DNA of 64,000 nucleotides from Pseudomonadales bacterium (lineage in GTDB: Bacteria > Pseudomonadota > Gammaproteobacteria > Pseudomonadales > Azotimanducaceae). The notes beneath the pieces are model-generated. The model made no database searches and had not been told where the DNA came from. It was given only the letters and a program-made list of their open reading frames with translations. Below, in pieces: positions 10,588 through 19,954 of the stretch. The position numbers were made by a program, and so were the translations under genes. How positions within the stretch are numbered: position 1 is the stretch's first letter; the number at the start of each line of letters is the position of its first letter. The stretch spans positions 1 through 64,000 of the forward strand of contig JAESSY010000005.1 in assembly GCA_016763855.1 (NCBI GenBank), written 5' to 3'.

Positions 10588-11955
10588 ATGAGCAGGCTGG
10601 AATTAAGCGCTACTTTATCCATCGCAATGCTCTACGTCGTGCGTATGCTCGGTTTATTTATGATCTTGCCCGTATTGCCTCTGCTGATGGATGAACTTTC
10701 CTTGGCAACGCCCTTTCTCATTGGTTTGGCTTTGGGGGTTTATGGCTTGTCCCAGGCTGTATTACAAATCCCTATGGGTCTCTTGTCGGACAAAATAGGT
10801 CGCAAGCCAGTCATTTTCATCGGCTTGAGTATGTTTATTGTTGGTAGTCTGGTGGCTGCGTATGCAACAAATATTTACGGAATCATTGCAGGGAGATTTC
10901 TTCAGGGTTGTGGCGCCATTGCCAGTACCCTGCTTGCCCTCTTGTCGGACGTCACTCGTGTAGATAATAGATCCAAGGCAATGGCGATTGTCGGCATGAG
11001 CATTGGGGCGTCTTTTGCCATTGCGCTTATTCTAGGGCCCTTGGTAAACAGCCTCTATGGAATAGAGGGCATCTTTTTTGGGACGGCAATTGCCGGGTTA
11101 CTTGGGATTGCTGTTCTGCATTTTTTTGTCCCTGTTCCTAAATTGGGCAAAAGTAAAAATGAACCCAAAGCTCAACTTGCGAAAATGTGGGCGTTGGCAA
11201 AAGATCCAAGTCTAAAAAGAGTCACTTTCTCAGTCTACTGTCTGCACTTTTTGTTGATGTCGAGCTTTGTTGCGTTTCCCGGTGTAATGCAAGCTACGGG
11301 CGAGATCGCTGTAGCTGACCACCATTGGATCTATCTAAGCGTGTTACTCACAACTTTTGTTTTAATGGGTCCTTTTATGTGGTTGGCCGATAAGAAAGGA
11401 ATGGCTAAAACCATGATGCTGACGATGGTAGCTGTCTTTGCGTTGTCCGCTCTTATTATGTCTGAGAGCACAGCTTTTTATCCTGTAGTGATCTCATTGA
11501 TCCTATTTTTCATGGCCTTCAATTTACTTGAAGTCATTTTACCTGCCCTTGTATCGAGCTTGTCACCTGCGGGTTCACGAGGTGCAGCGATGGGTGTTTA
11601 CTCAACAGCGCAGTTTGCAGGTGCTTTTTGTGGCGGTGCAATTGGAGGATACGCCCTCGGTTTAGGGGATATATCCCAACTCATGTACGTCAATATCGCA
11701 CTTTGTCTTTTATGGTTGGTTGTTGCAAAGGGCCTGCCAAAAATAGGTAATATCAAAAGCATGACATATTCATTGGCAGAGAATGACAATCGCTGTGCAA
11801 ATTCACAGCTGAACGCGTTATTATCTGTGGAAGGTGTTATTGAAGCGGTGCTGATTGAAGCGGAGGATATTGTCTATTTAAAAGTGGATTCGGATGTGTT
11901 GGATAAGAATGCATTAGACGAATTAAGGCAAAATAGCGTGGTACCTGCTGTTTGA
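10588..11955 (+). CDS. MFS transporter, YajR-like with C-terminal YAM domain
   Basis: 455 residues with about twelve hydrophobic segments. The MFS loop motif 'GLLSDKIGRKPVIFIGL' lies between segments 2 and 3. After the last membrane segment (near residue 380) a soluble tail of about 65 residues, including 'GVIEAVLIEAEDIVYLKVD', resembles the small ferredoxin-like YAM domain of E. coli YajR, which has the same total length. It is a proton-driven exporter of unknown substrate. The uvrA / MFS / ssb order is shared with Pseudomonas. The YajR assignment is from pattern only. Confidence 0.85.
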   Translation: MSRLELSATLSIAMLYVVRMLGLFMILPVLPLLMDELSLATPFLIGLALGVYGLSQAVLQIPMGLLSDKIGRKPVIFIGLSMFIVGSLVAAYATNIYGIIAGRFLQGCGAIASTLLALLSDVTRVDNRSKAMAIVGMSIGASFAIALILGPLVNSLYGIEGIFFGTAIAGLLGIAVLHFFVPVPKLGKSKNEPKAQLAKMWALAKDPSLKRVTFSVYCLHFLLMSSFVAFPGVMQATGEIAVADHHWIYLSVLLTTFVLMGPFMWLADKKGMAKTMMLTMVAVFALSALIMSESTAFYPVVISLILFFMAFNLLEVILPALVSSLSPAGSRGAAMGVYSTAQFAGAFCGGAIGGYALGLGDISQLMYVNIALCLLWLVVAKGLPKIGNIKSMTYSLAENDNRCANSQLNALLSVEGVIEAVLIEAEDIVYLKVDSDVLDKNALDELRQNSVVPAV

Positions 11956-12120
11956 GGTGTTCGTGCAGGCGAGCGCTCAATAAGTGCACTTAATAGCATC
12001 TGCAAGATCAGAGCGGCTTAACAGACTAAGATACGAAACTATATTTATTTACGCGAAGTACACAAGAAGTACAAACGAAGAAAAGAACCAAAAAGAAATC
12101 AAAATTTAGGAGGAGGCCTC

Positions 12121-12588
12121 ATGGCTAGAGGTATTAACAAAGTAATCCTGGTAGGAAATTTAGGTAACGATCCCGATACGCGATACTTGCCCAACGGTGA
12201 CGCAGTCACAAATATTAGCATTGCGACATCTGAAAGTTGGAAAGACAAGCAAACCGGGCAAAATGTCGATCGAACAGAATGGCATCGAGTCGTCTTTTTT
12301 AGACGTTTAGCAGAAATCGCTGGTGAGTATCTGAAAAAGGGATCGAAGGTTTATGTAGAAGGTAAACTTCAAACTAGGCAGTGGGAAAAAGACGGTCAAA
12401 AACATTACACCACAGAGATTGTCGCAAATGAAATGCAGATGTTGGACAGCCGTGGTGATATGGGTGGTGGTGGATTTAATCAAGGCTCCAGCAATCAAGG
12501 CTCAAGTAATCAGGCGAGTTCACAATCTCCCGGTACTTCCTTTGATGCCCCCCCTCCTGAAGATTTTGACGACGATATTCCGTTCTGA
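12121..12588 (+). CDS. ssb: single-stranded DNA-binding protein
   Basis: 155 residues: an N-terminal OB fold ('[18 protein letters not shown]', '[20 protein letters not shown]'), a flexible Gly/Ser/Asn/Gln linker with a repeated NQGSS unit, and the acidic tip DFDDDIPF that recruits repair and replication partners. The ribosome site is unusually strong: AGGAGGAGG in 12110-12118, just before the ATG, suggesting high expression. Confidence 0.98.
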   Translation: MARGINKVILVGNLGNDPDTRYLPNGDAVTNISIATSESWKDKQTGQNVDRTEWHRVVFFRRLAEIAGEYLKKGSKVYVEGKLQTRQWEKDGQKHYTTEIVANEMQMLDSRGDMGGGGFNQGSSNQGSSNQASSQSPGTSFDAPPPEDFDDDIPF

Positions 12589-12678
12589 CAGTTACCATAA
12601 GCTATAGTGTAAATGATTTCATTGAGGGTCCCGCTTATTGGGGCTTTCATGATTTTAACGGTAGGACTTCTTAAGTTA

Positions 12679-14364
12679 TTACCGTGCAAGGTGAAATTGA
12701 TCCACCAATCCCTGAAGTTTCGATGCCAATCTAGCGAGCTCTTGTCCCGCAACCGTGACTTCCTCGACACTTGCTGCATTTTGTTGTGACATGTCGTTGA
12801 TAAAGCTGATACTACTGACAATCTTGTTTGCGACAACACTTTGTTCTTCTGCGGAGGATGCAATTTGAGTGCTCATTACGTCGATTTCCTTCACGCCAGT
12901 TGAAATGGATTCCAGAGTTGAACCAGCGGTGGTTGCTTTGTCGATGACAGCGCGACTTTGGTCTCGGCTATTTGTCATTGATTTAGTTGCTGTTTTGGCT
13001 CCTGACTGTAGTTTCTCTATGATGCTATTAATTTCTATTGTTGATACCTGAGTCCGACCTGCGAGAGTGCGAACTTCATCTGCAACTACAGCGAACCCGC
13101 GACCCTGTTCGCCCGCCCGTGCAGCTTCAATTGCAGCGTTTAGTGCTAACAAATTTGTCTGTTCTGCGATGCTTCTGATGACCTCAAGGACTGCACTGAT
13201 ATCTTCGCTACTTTGTTCAACCTGATAGATCACATTTGCTGTTGTATCTATTTGAAGTGCAAGCTTTTGAATTTCACTAATTGTTTCAGTTACAATTTGC
13301 TGACCTTTAGTCGCTTCGGTATTAGCGATAGCAGTGGCGCTGGAGGTTTCGGCAATCTTCATGGATACACCTTCCATAGTGCGGGTCATTACTTTAACGG
13401 AAACTGACGCTTCTGCTGTCGCTACTTGTTGTTCTTGGGTGTTGGCTGCGGTTTGCTCCATTGTTGTTGCTATTTCTTCAGATGCGCTGGCTAATTCTTG
13501 GGAGGTTGAATTGACCTCTTCCAAAATATCGGAAAGATTACATTGCATAGTTTCTATTGATTGTAATAATTTGCCTATTTCATCATTGCCATCTATGTAA
13601 TGCTTCTAGTTAAATCTCCGCTTGAAATTATTTCGAGGTTGACGGAAGCAGTTTGAATGCGCTGTATGATGTTCTTTGATACAGCCAAGCTGGTAGGGAC
13701 GCCAATAAAAATTGTTGCGGCGGTCATGAAAGCTAGCAATGTCATAGCGCGCTGCTCGTGCTCTAGTGCGCGCGAGCTAGCTCGCTGGATGAATTTACCA
13801 AGTTTAAATACTAAGGATATAAGCTGCTCATTCAGTTTGGCGCCTTTCAACTCTATCGTCCTAACGTTTTCTGTCACTAAGTCAACTTGATCTGTTGAAA
13901 ACAATGAAAATGTTTCGAGGACAAGATGTTCATAATCTCTGTGGGCGGTACCAATTAGCGCTATGGTGTTGGCAAACTGGATAAGCATCTTTGAATTATC
14001 TTCTGTTCCTGATGATGTGACGGAACTTGTGAGCAATTTCTGGGCATCTTCTAGCTCAGAATCAATTTCATGGCTAAGCCTGCTAAAGGTAGCGATTTCT
14101 ACATCAAGGTTTTTCTGCGTCTCAGGGTCTGCTAATGAAAGCCCGTACCGAATGCCGCGCTCAATGTGGATATTTTGTTCGAGTTGATGTTCTGTTATGG
14201 TCGAAATTTTCCGCAGTAATGGAACACCATAATTAGATATGCCATCTAGTTCGTTGCTAATCAATACGCATTGAATTCAGCGATATGCTTGCAATAATGA
14301 ACAGGAAAACTAACAATAAGATAGAGTTGCCAGCAACTTTGAATTTAATGGATAAGTTATTCAA
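12679..14364 (-). pseudogene. methyl-accepting chemotaxis protein, broken by two frameshifts
   Basis: Three reading-frame pieces make one chemoreceptor. (1) From a TTG near 14364: 'LSIKFKVAGNSILLLVFLF' gives an N-terminal membrane anchor, running into a stop near 14258. (2) 14264-13593: periplasmic helical sensor region ('TITEHQLEQNIHIERGIRYG'), a second membrane segment, and the start of HAMP ending GDLTRSIT then TAG. (3) Past 13593 the HAMP resumes in another frame ([13 protein letters not shown]), followed by the signalling hairpin with tip '[20 protein letters not shown]'. The second junction lacks one base; the first has one extra (or two missing). It is either a true pseudogene or sequencing error. 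The signalling domain is well conserved, so any decay would be recent. No chemotaxis kinase genes adjoin it. Confidence 0.88.
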
Positions 14365-14464
14365 TGCCGTAGTCTTTTTTTCGCCTTCATATTCCCATAT
14401 TATTGCGCTAATAAAAGGGTAAATAAAATATGCTCACCCCAAGTATAGAACCTGTTGGTTTACA

Positions 14465-14986
14465 TTAAAGTGACCTTACAAATGAGATACCATAGACCGA
14501 GGAACTTTTACCGTTCACGCTATCAAAATTGATGGAGGGTTCAATTCCAATTCCGCCGATATGAAATGCATAAGCTATACCCAGTCTATATAAGCTTTCT
14601 GTGAAGGGATGCGATCCTCCTACCTTTTCTTTACCTGCACCCAAACCTATACGCCACCCTCCATAGGGATGGTAGTAGAGAGCCGCGATACGAGAATTAA
14701 TACCGTCGCCGTTATGGGCATCTTTAGCATTTTCGTACAAAACACCAACACCAAATATTTTATTAATCCGGTATTCATATTCAATCCCTATAATAGAATC
14801 AGTTTTCCCCGTATCCAGTACGCCGACAAAAAAACCCAGATGATGCTTCTCGTCATGTCCAACGTGACCTTCACTTTGATGTCCATCTGCCGCGAATGTG
14901 GGCTGACAAAGCGCTAAAGTCGTTGTTAGATATAGCATGAATCGCAAATTTCGGTTGATTTTTGAAATGATAATGAACCTAGTCAT
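14465..14986 (-). CDS. secreted outer-membrane barrel-like protein, function unknown
   Basis: 173 residues. An N-terminal signal peptide (hydrophobic 'FMLYLTTTLALCQPTFAADG', probable cleavage after FAA) is followed by a His-rich stretch (GHQSEGHVGHDEKHH). Alternating Gly/aromatic strands follow ('IIGIEYEYRINKIFGVGVLY', 'WRIGLGAGKEKVGG'), and the ending FVRSL resembles an outer-membrane beta-barrel C terminus. This suggests a small eight-stranded barrel. The His-rich segment might bind metal. Related to no specific named family that I can recognise. It lies just upstream of, and in the same direction as, the broken chemoreceptor. Confidence 0.75.
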   Translation of the reverse strand: MTRFIIISKINRNLRFMLYLTTTLALCQPTFAADGHQSEGHVGHDEKHHLGFFVGVLDTGKTDSIIGIEYEYRINKIFGVGVLYENAKDAHNGDGINSRIAALYYHPYGGWRIGLGAGKEKVGGSHPFTESLYRLGIAYAFHIGGIGIEPSINFDSVNGKSSSVYGISFVRSL

Positions 14987-15300
14987 GGCTTGCTCCCAGC
15001 AAAGGAAAGTTTATTCTGAAAGATACTGTCCCAAGCCATGATGTATGACGTGTGCCAATTCAGTCTTACTTTGTATCTAGGGCATCAAGATCATTTAGAT
15101 AAAGTTCTTTCCTGCATTCAGGGGATACCACTGACGAGAGCTAGCGACAATGGGTAATTTTTCAGTGAGATAATGATGCGTTACTCTAATAAAACTAGCA
15201 CAATCTTGAGATTATGCAATATATGTACATTTGTTGATGGACGATATCAAAGTGATGGTATGTACGAACGGCACGAGTGTAGAGAGCAAATCAGGGTTTC
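14987..15300. other. intergenic region, no gene seen
   Basis: 314 bases between the barrel-like gene and uppP, both on the minus strand. No open reading frame with a family-like product, RNA gene or strong hairpin was found. It presumably holds the promoter of the barrel-like gene near its left edge. Confidence 0.5.
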
Positions 15301-16095
15301 TTAAGAGATGACCAGTATCAAGAACACACCGAGTAGTAACCTGTAGATAACAAAAGGAGTGTAACCCAAGGTGTTAATAAGGCTCAGAAAAATCTTGATG
15401 CATAAGTAGGCGCTAACAAAGGAAATGGCAGACGCTATTGCCAGGTTTAACCAATCAACAATCGCTTCTTGTTGCATCAGATCTATCGTTTTCAATGTCG
15501 TAGCTCCGGCAATGGCGGGAATAGAAAGCAAAAAAGAAATTCTGGCAGCGCTCTCTCGTGTGTAGCCAAGTATGAGTGCTAGGCTAATCGTGATCCCAGA
15601 ACGAGAAGTTCCTGGAACTAATGCTAAACATTGAGCAAAGCCGATGACTAGCGCGTCTTTCCAATCCAATAAACTTTCAACCTTTTGCTTCTTTCCTACT
15701 TTATCGGCGATATAGAGTAATACGCCAAATATGATCGTCATTAGAGCGATGACATGGGTGCTGCGTAATTCACTTTCGATCATTGGTTTTAAAATCAGAC
15801 CTACCGGAATTATTGGAATACTAGCGATCAGCAGGTTAATTGCGAATTGACCTTCCTTGCTGGTGTTGCCTCTGATCTCATGGGTGAATGCGAGCGTAAG
15901 AGAGTGAATATCTGCTTTGAAATACCACATGACAGCTAGCAGCGTGCCTAGGTGTACAGCGGTATCAAAAGCCAACCCTTGATCAGGCCATCCAAAGAGT
16001 GTCGAGGGTAGTATTAAATGGGCAGAGCTCGAGATGGGGAGGAATTCTGTCAGGCCTTGAATCAAAGCCAATATGATTGTTTGAAAATAATCCAA
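15301..16095 (-). CDS. uppP: undecaprenyl-diphosphatase
   Basis: 264 residues from the TTG at 16095 (DYFQTIILALIQGLTEF...), the BacA/UppP family start; an in-frame ATG at 16152 would add 19 residues with no family match. It dephosphorylates undecaprenyl pyrophosphate at the periplasmic face, recycling the lipid carrier for peptidoglycan and O-antigen. Both signature loops are present: 'LTEFLPISSSAHLILPS' and 'LVPGTSRSGITISLALILGY'. About eight membrane segments. Confidence 0.93.
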   Translation of the reverse strand: MDYFQTIILALIQGLTEFLPISSSAHLILPSTLFGWPDQGLAFDTAVHLGTLLAVMWYFKADIHSLTLAFTHEIRGNTSKEGQFAINLLIASIPIIPVGLILKPMIESELRSTHVIALMTIIFGVLLYIADKVGKKQKVESLLDWKDALVIGFAQCLALVPGTSRSGITISLALILGYTRESAARISFLLSIPAIAGATTLKTIDLMQQEAIVDWLNLAIASAISFVSAYLCIKIFLSLINTLGYTPFVIYRLLLGVFLILVIS

Positions 16096-16300
16096 TATGT
16101 CTTGTGTCAATTGAAGAGAATAGGCAGTGTAGCTATGCCAAAGGACAATCACAAAGTTATAATGAAATTTAGTTTAGTAGTCGAGTTCTATGAGAGTATT
16201 ACCCTGCCTGAATTCAAGTAATAAGTACTCGGCTTCTTTAGAAATCGGTGATAGCGCTCATGGATTCAACTTATTCACTTACTGGTCTAGCATTAAATAA

Positions 16301-16894
16301 ATGAACAAAATAAGCCTGTTCCCGCTTCCCTTGGTGATTTTTCCTGGAGGAAGATTGCCGCTTCAGATTTTCGAGAAGCGATATCTAGATATGATCAAAA
16401 GCTGTTTGCGAGAAGGCAAAGGTTTTGGTGTCATTATGATCGAATCTGGGGATCAGGTGATAAGAGACTCGATACAGAAGTCTGCGCATATTGCGAGGCA
16501 GGGCACTTATTGCAAGGTCATTGATTTTGATCAGCAAACCAATGGCTTGTTACAAATAGTGCTGATGGGTGAAAAAAAGTTTAGGGTGGAATCCCTTTCT
16601 GAGAATGATGATCGCTTACAAGAAGCTAAGGTCAATTTTCTGAATCTCGAAACTGATACGCGCGTTCCGGCAGATAAAAAACACCTCGTGGAATTATTAA
16701 ACACGCTGGTCAGCCATGTATCGACTCAAGGTTTGGCGTTTAATGAGGAGAGCGCAATCGACGTGGGCGCGCGACTTTCGGAATTACTCCCTTGCGCGAA
16801 TCAGTTTAAACAGGAAATGCTTGAGCTTGAAGATCCACTCATAAGGCTGGAATTAATAGAGGAGAAAATCCAGCGTATGCAGAAGGAAGTTTAG
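16301..16894 (+). CDS. LON substrate-binding domain protein
   Basis: 197 residues made entirely of the N-terminal domain found in Lon protease ('ISLFPLPLVIFPGGRLPLQI', 'FEKRYLDMI'). There is no ATPase or peptidase domain, so it is a stand-alone LON protein (YcbZ/PUA-like family), not Lon itself. The C-terminal helical part 'LLPCANQFKQEMLELEDPLI' completes the fold. Function is poorly known; a substrate adaptor role is inference. It stands alone between divergent uppP and proA. Confidence 0.88.
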   Translation: MNKISLFPLPLVIFPGGRLPLQIFEKRYLDMIKSCLREGKGFGVIMIESGDQVIRDSIQKSAHIARQGTYCKVIDFDQQTNGLLQIVLMGEKKFRVESLSENDDRLQEAKVNFLNLETDTRVPADKKHLVELLNTLVSHVSTQGLAFNEESAIDVGARLSELLPCANQFKQEMLELEDPLIRLELIEEKIQRMQKEV

Positions 16895-16940
16895 ATAAGC
16901 GAGACTTAATCAGAGGTACCTTAGCGCTGTTTGATTCAGG

Positions 16941-16946
16941 TATAAT
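16941..16946 (+). promoter_or_regulatory. possible -10 element upstream of proA
   Basis: A perfect TATAAT lies 119 bases before the proA start. The matching -35 position (16918-16923) reads ACCTTA, a poor match, so this is only a weak candidate for the promoter of the proA-nadD run. Confidence 0.35.
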
Positions 16947-17065
16947 ACTTGTTTTCAGCGCTCCAAACCAATATCTCAAATTAATCATCGCGTTCTTTTT
17001 TTAAGTAAGGAAATGGGAAAGGGTTTAGAGCGAGACGTTCACCAGAAAAACATGAATAAATACCA

Positions 17066-18322
17066 ATGAAGATTAGCGAACTAATAAATTCGATGGGCAT
17101 TGCTGCCCAAGAAGCGGCGAAGACCATTAATAAGGCGAGTACAGGTCAGAAAAATGATGCCCTGGAGGCAATAGCTTGCGAGATTATTAGTCAGCGCGAA
17201 ACATTGATGGCCGAAAACAAAAAGGATCTGGTAAATGCCGAAAAAAACAACATCGGTGAAGCTTTGTTGGATAGGCTGAAATTCACTCCTGCTCGATTCG
17301 ATTCTATGGTTGAAGGCTTGCGCCAGGTTGCAGCGCTTGACGATCCTGTTGGAGAGATTACTAATCTCGCATTTCAGCCCAGTGGTATCCAAGTGGGTAA
17401 AATGCGAGTGCCCCTCGGTGTTATTGGTATCATTTATGAATCGCGCCCAAATGTAACCATCGATGCTGCAAGCCTCAGTTTGAAATCAGGAAATGCAACT
17501 ATACTTCGTGGCGGCAGTGAGGCAATTCACTCAAACAAGGCCTTGGCAAAATGCATACAGAGTGGTCTCAAAGTGGCAGGGCTCCCAGCTGATGTTGTGC
17601 AACTTGTACCAATAACTGACAGGGAAGCGGTGGGGAAGCTCATCACCCTAAAAGAATACGTCGATATCATCGTTCCCCGAGGTGGCGACAGTCTAATCGA
17701 GCGTGTTTCTCGCGAGGCTACTATTCCTGTTATTAAACATTTAGATGGCATTTGCCACGTGTACATCGACGAGGAAGTTGACAGGCAAATGGCTATCGAT
17801 ATTGCTTTTAATGCTAAGTGTAATCGCTATGCTGTCTGTAATGCGATGGAAACATTATTAATAGCGCAGTCTCAAGCACAAATTATTTTGCCAGAGTTAA
17901 CGAAACTGTACTTGTCTGAAGCGGTTGAATTAAGAGGCTGTGAGAAGACAAAGAAAATTGTCGCTGGACTAAATACAGCTGTTGAAGAAGATTGGAAGAC
18001 TGAATATGTGGCTGCAATTTTGTCTATTAAAATCGTTGAAAACATAGATGAAGCAATCGAACATATTAATCGCTATGGTTCGAAACATACTGACACCATC
18101 GTGACCGATAGTTACAAAAATAGCATTCGCTTTTTACGTGAAGTTGATTCCAGCTCCGTTATTGTAAATGCGTCGACCAGATTAGCAGACGGGTTTGAAT
18201 ATGGATTGGGTGCCGAAGTCGGTATCTCAACTGACAAATTACATGCCCGCGGACCTGTTGGTTTGGAAGGGTTGACCTCTCAAAGATACGTGGTGTTAGG
18301 GACAGGGCAAGTTCGGCAATGA
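17066..18322 (+). CDS. proA: gamma-glutamyl phosphate reductase
   Basis: 418 residues, full length. It reduces gamma-glutamyl phosphate to glutamate semialdehyde with NADPH, the second step of proline synthesis. An aldehyde-dehydrogenase fold: '[20 protein letters not shown]' is the nucleotide-binding region and '[18 protein letters not shown]' includes the catalytic cysteine. The stop overlaps the nadD start as ATGA, implying coupled translation. proB is not here. Confidence 0.97.
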   Translation: MKISELINSMGIAAQEAAKTINKASTGQKNDALEAIACEIISQRETLMAENKKDLVNAEKNNIGEALLDRLKFTPARFDSMVEGLRQVAALDDPVGEITNLAFQPSGIQVGKMRVPLGVIGIIYESRPNVTIDAASLSLKSGNATILRGGSEAIHSNKALAKCIQSGLKVAGLPADVVQLVPITDREAVGKLITLKEYVDIIVPRGGDSLIERVSREATIPVIKHLDGICHVYIDEEVDRQMAIDIAFNAKCNRYAVCNAMETLLIAQSQAQIILPELTKLYLSEAVELRGCEKTKKIVAGLNTAVEEDWKTEYVAAILSIKIVENIDEAIEHINRYGSKHTDTIVTDSYKNSIRFLREVDSSSVIVNASTRLADGFEYGLGAEVGISTDKLHARGPVGLEGLTSQRYVVLGTGQVRQ

Positions 18323-19002
18323 CTTCTGTTTCAGAGATGCCGGTTTCAGCGACCGCAGCACCAGCGCTAGCGATGTATGGCGGTACCTTTGATCCGATTC
18401 ATTTTGGACACCTGAGATCAGCAATCGAAGTGGGTGAAGTCTTAGGTGTAAAAACGACTAAACTACTCCCGTCCTTTATTCCACCCCATCGTTCCAAGCC
18501 GGAAACCGAAACTGAGCATCGCTTGCAAATGCTGAATTTAGCCGTTCAGAATATTAAGAGTTTGGAGGTGGATACGCGGGAGCTAGATCGGGCAGGGACT
18601 TCCTACACAATAGATACCCTGAAGACATTCAGAGATGACTTAGGAGTGCATGCACCTTTGTATCTTGTGATAGGTCTGGATGCATATTTACTTCTTCATG
18701 AATGGCATGAGTGGCAAAAGCTCACAGATTTGGCGCATTTGGTCGTCATTGAAAGACCAGGTTATGAAAATCAAGAACCCCAAAAGACCGTGAAGCAATG
18801 GGTAGAGAACAAGTTAGCCGAAAAGCCTTGTGACTTGAAAAGATGTGCTGCAGGCTTTGTTTGCCGTATAAAACTACGCCAAATGGATATTTCCGCTACG
18901 ATGATCAGAGAGGCTTTAAGAGAGAATTTATCCGTTGATTGTTTATTACCGGAAGCAGTGATCAAATACATTAAACAAAACCAATTGTATCAATACTCTT
19001 AA
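18319..19002 (+). CDS. nadD: nicotinate-mononucleotide adenylyltransferase
   Basis: 227 residues. It forms deamido-NAD from nicotinate mononucleotide and ATP. The nucleotidyltransferase motif '[16 protein letters not shown]' (T/HxGH type) is near residue 20, with the '[11 protein letters not shown]' ISSTxxR-type motif near the C terminus. The first 18 residues before ALAMYGG are rich in Ala, Ser and Thr; a later start is possible, but the ATGA overlap with proA favours this one. Confidence 0.96.
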   Translation: MTSVSEMPVSATAAPALAMYGGTFDPIHFGHLRSAIEVGEVLGVKTTKLLPSFIPPHRSKPETETEHRLQMLNLAVQNIKSLEVDTRELDRAGTSYTIDTLKTFRDDLGVHAPLYLVIGLDAYLLLHEWHEWQKLTDLAHLVVIERPGYENQEPQKTVKQWVENKLAEKPCDLKRCAAGFVCRIKLRQMDISATMIREALRENLSVDCLLPEAVIKYIKQNQLYQYS

Positions 19003-19044
19003 TCACTTTCTTTAATAAAGATATTTACTAAAGAAAGTGATTAA
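18999..19044. repeat. 16-bp perfect inverted repeat at the nadD stop codon
   Basis: Arms TTAATCACTTTCTTTA (18999-19014) and its exact complement (19029-19044) flank a 14-base AT-rich loop. The left arm covers the nadD stop codon. It could act as an attenuator or an mRNA-end stabiliser, or be an operator for a dimeric protein. It is AT-rich and not followed by a clean T-run, so it is weak as an intrinsic terminator. Confidence 0.8.
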
Positions 19045-19105
19045 AAATAGTTAAGATTAATCGGGTACGAATGAGTGATTGTGAGTACCGAACATAAGGA
19101 AACCT

Positions 19106-19480
19106 ATGCCAGACCCTTTAAAAGACATCGACATTAAAAAACTCGCCATAGATGCACTTGAAGATTTAAAAGCCCAGAATATTCTATGCCTTGATGTTAG
19201 CGATAAAACAGATATTACTGATTATATGATCGTCGCCAGTGGTACCTCTAGTCGCCATGTGAAGTCTCTCGCAAACAACGTAGTCGCAGAAGCCAAGCGT
19301 CGGGGCCTTCAACCTATTGGTGTCGAAGGCATGGACCAGGGCGATTGGGTATTGATTGATTTAAATGCTGTTATTGTTCACTTAATGCAACCTCAGGTTC
19401 GGGACTTTTACGATATAGAAAGTTTGTGGTCTCTTAGTCCGAACGCGCTCAATGAAAGCGTTAATCAGAAGGATGATTAA
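19106..19480 (+). CDS. rsfS: ribosomal silencing factor RsfS
   Basis: 124 residues, with the family core 'KTDITDYMIVASGTSSRHVK' and 'DWVLIDLNAVIVHLMQPQVR'. It binds L14 and blocks subunit joining when nutrients are scarce. It sits between nadD and rlmH, the classic neighbours in gammaproteobacteria. Confidence 0.97.
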   Translation: MPDPLKDIDIKKLAIDALEDLKAQNILCLDVSDKTDITDYMIVASGTSSRHVKSLANNVVAEAKRRGLQPIGVEGMDQGDWVLIDLNAVIVHLMQPQVRDFYDIESLWSLSPNALNESVNQKDD

Positions 19481-19948
19481 TTGAACATTGAGATAGTAGC
19501 CGTTGGCACTAAAGAGCCTGATTGGGTTACTACGGGTGTGAAGGAATACCAAAAACGTTTGCCAAAAGACTGGCAAATTAAGATAAGGGAACTTAGCGTT
19601 TCCAAACGACACAAGGGCGAACCTATAGAAAAACATATCTCCGATGAGGGGAGGCGGATGATGCCAATGTTAAATACAAGCGGTCGGATTGTCGCCATGG
19701 ATAGTCGAGGATCTAATTGGAGTACCCTTGAATTATCCAAGAAGTTTGAAGCCTGGCAATATGATTTTAAACAGGTACAATTTTTAGTTGGAGGGCCCGA
19801 TGGATTATCTGATACGTGTCTTTCAACTGCCCATGAGTCCTGGGCACTTTCCCGGTTGACCTTTCCCCATTTTATTGTTCGAATTCTACTTGCAGAGCAA
19901 ATTTATCGGGCATGGTCAGTCTTAAACAACCATCCCTACCACAAATAG
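19481..19948 (+). CDS. rlmH: 23S rRNA pseudouridine-1915 N3-methyltransferase
   Basis: 155 residues, a SPOUT methyltransferase. The knotted SAM site is seen at 'VQFLVGGPDGLSD' and the conserved tail 'RILLAEQIYRAWSVLNNHPY' ends HK. The start is TTG immediately after the rsfS stop, agreeing with the family N terminus (NIEIVAVGTKEPDWV), so translation is probably coupled. Confidence 0.96.
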   Translation: MNIEIVAVGTKEPDWVTTGVKEYQKRLPKDWQIKIRELSVSKRHKGEPIEKHISDEGRRMMPMLNTSGRIVAMDSRGSNWSTLELSKKFEAWQYDFKQVQFLVGGPDGLSDTCLSTAHESWALSRLTFPHFIVRILLAEQIYRAWSVLNNHPYHK

Positions 19949-19954
19949 GTCAGG

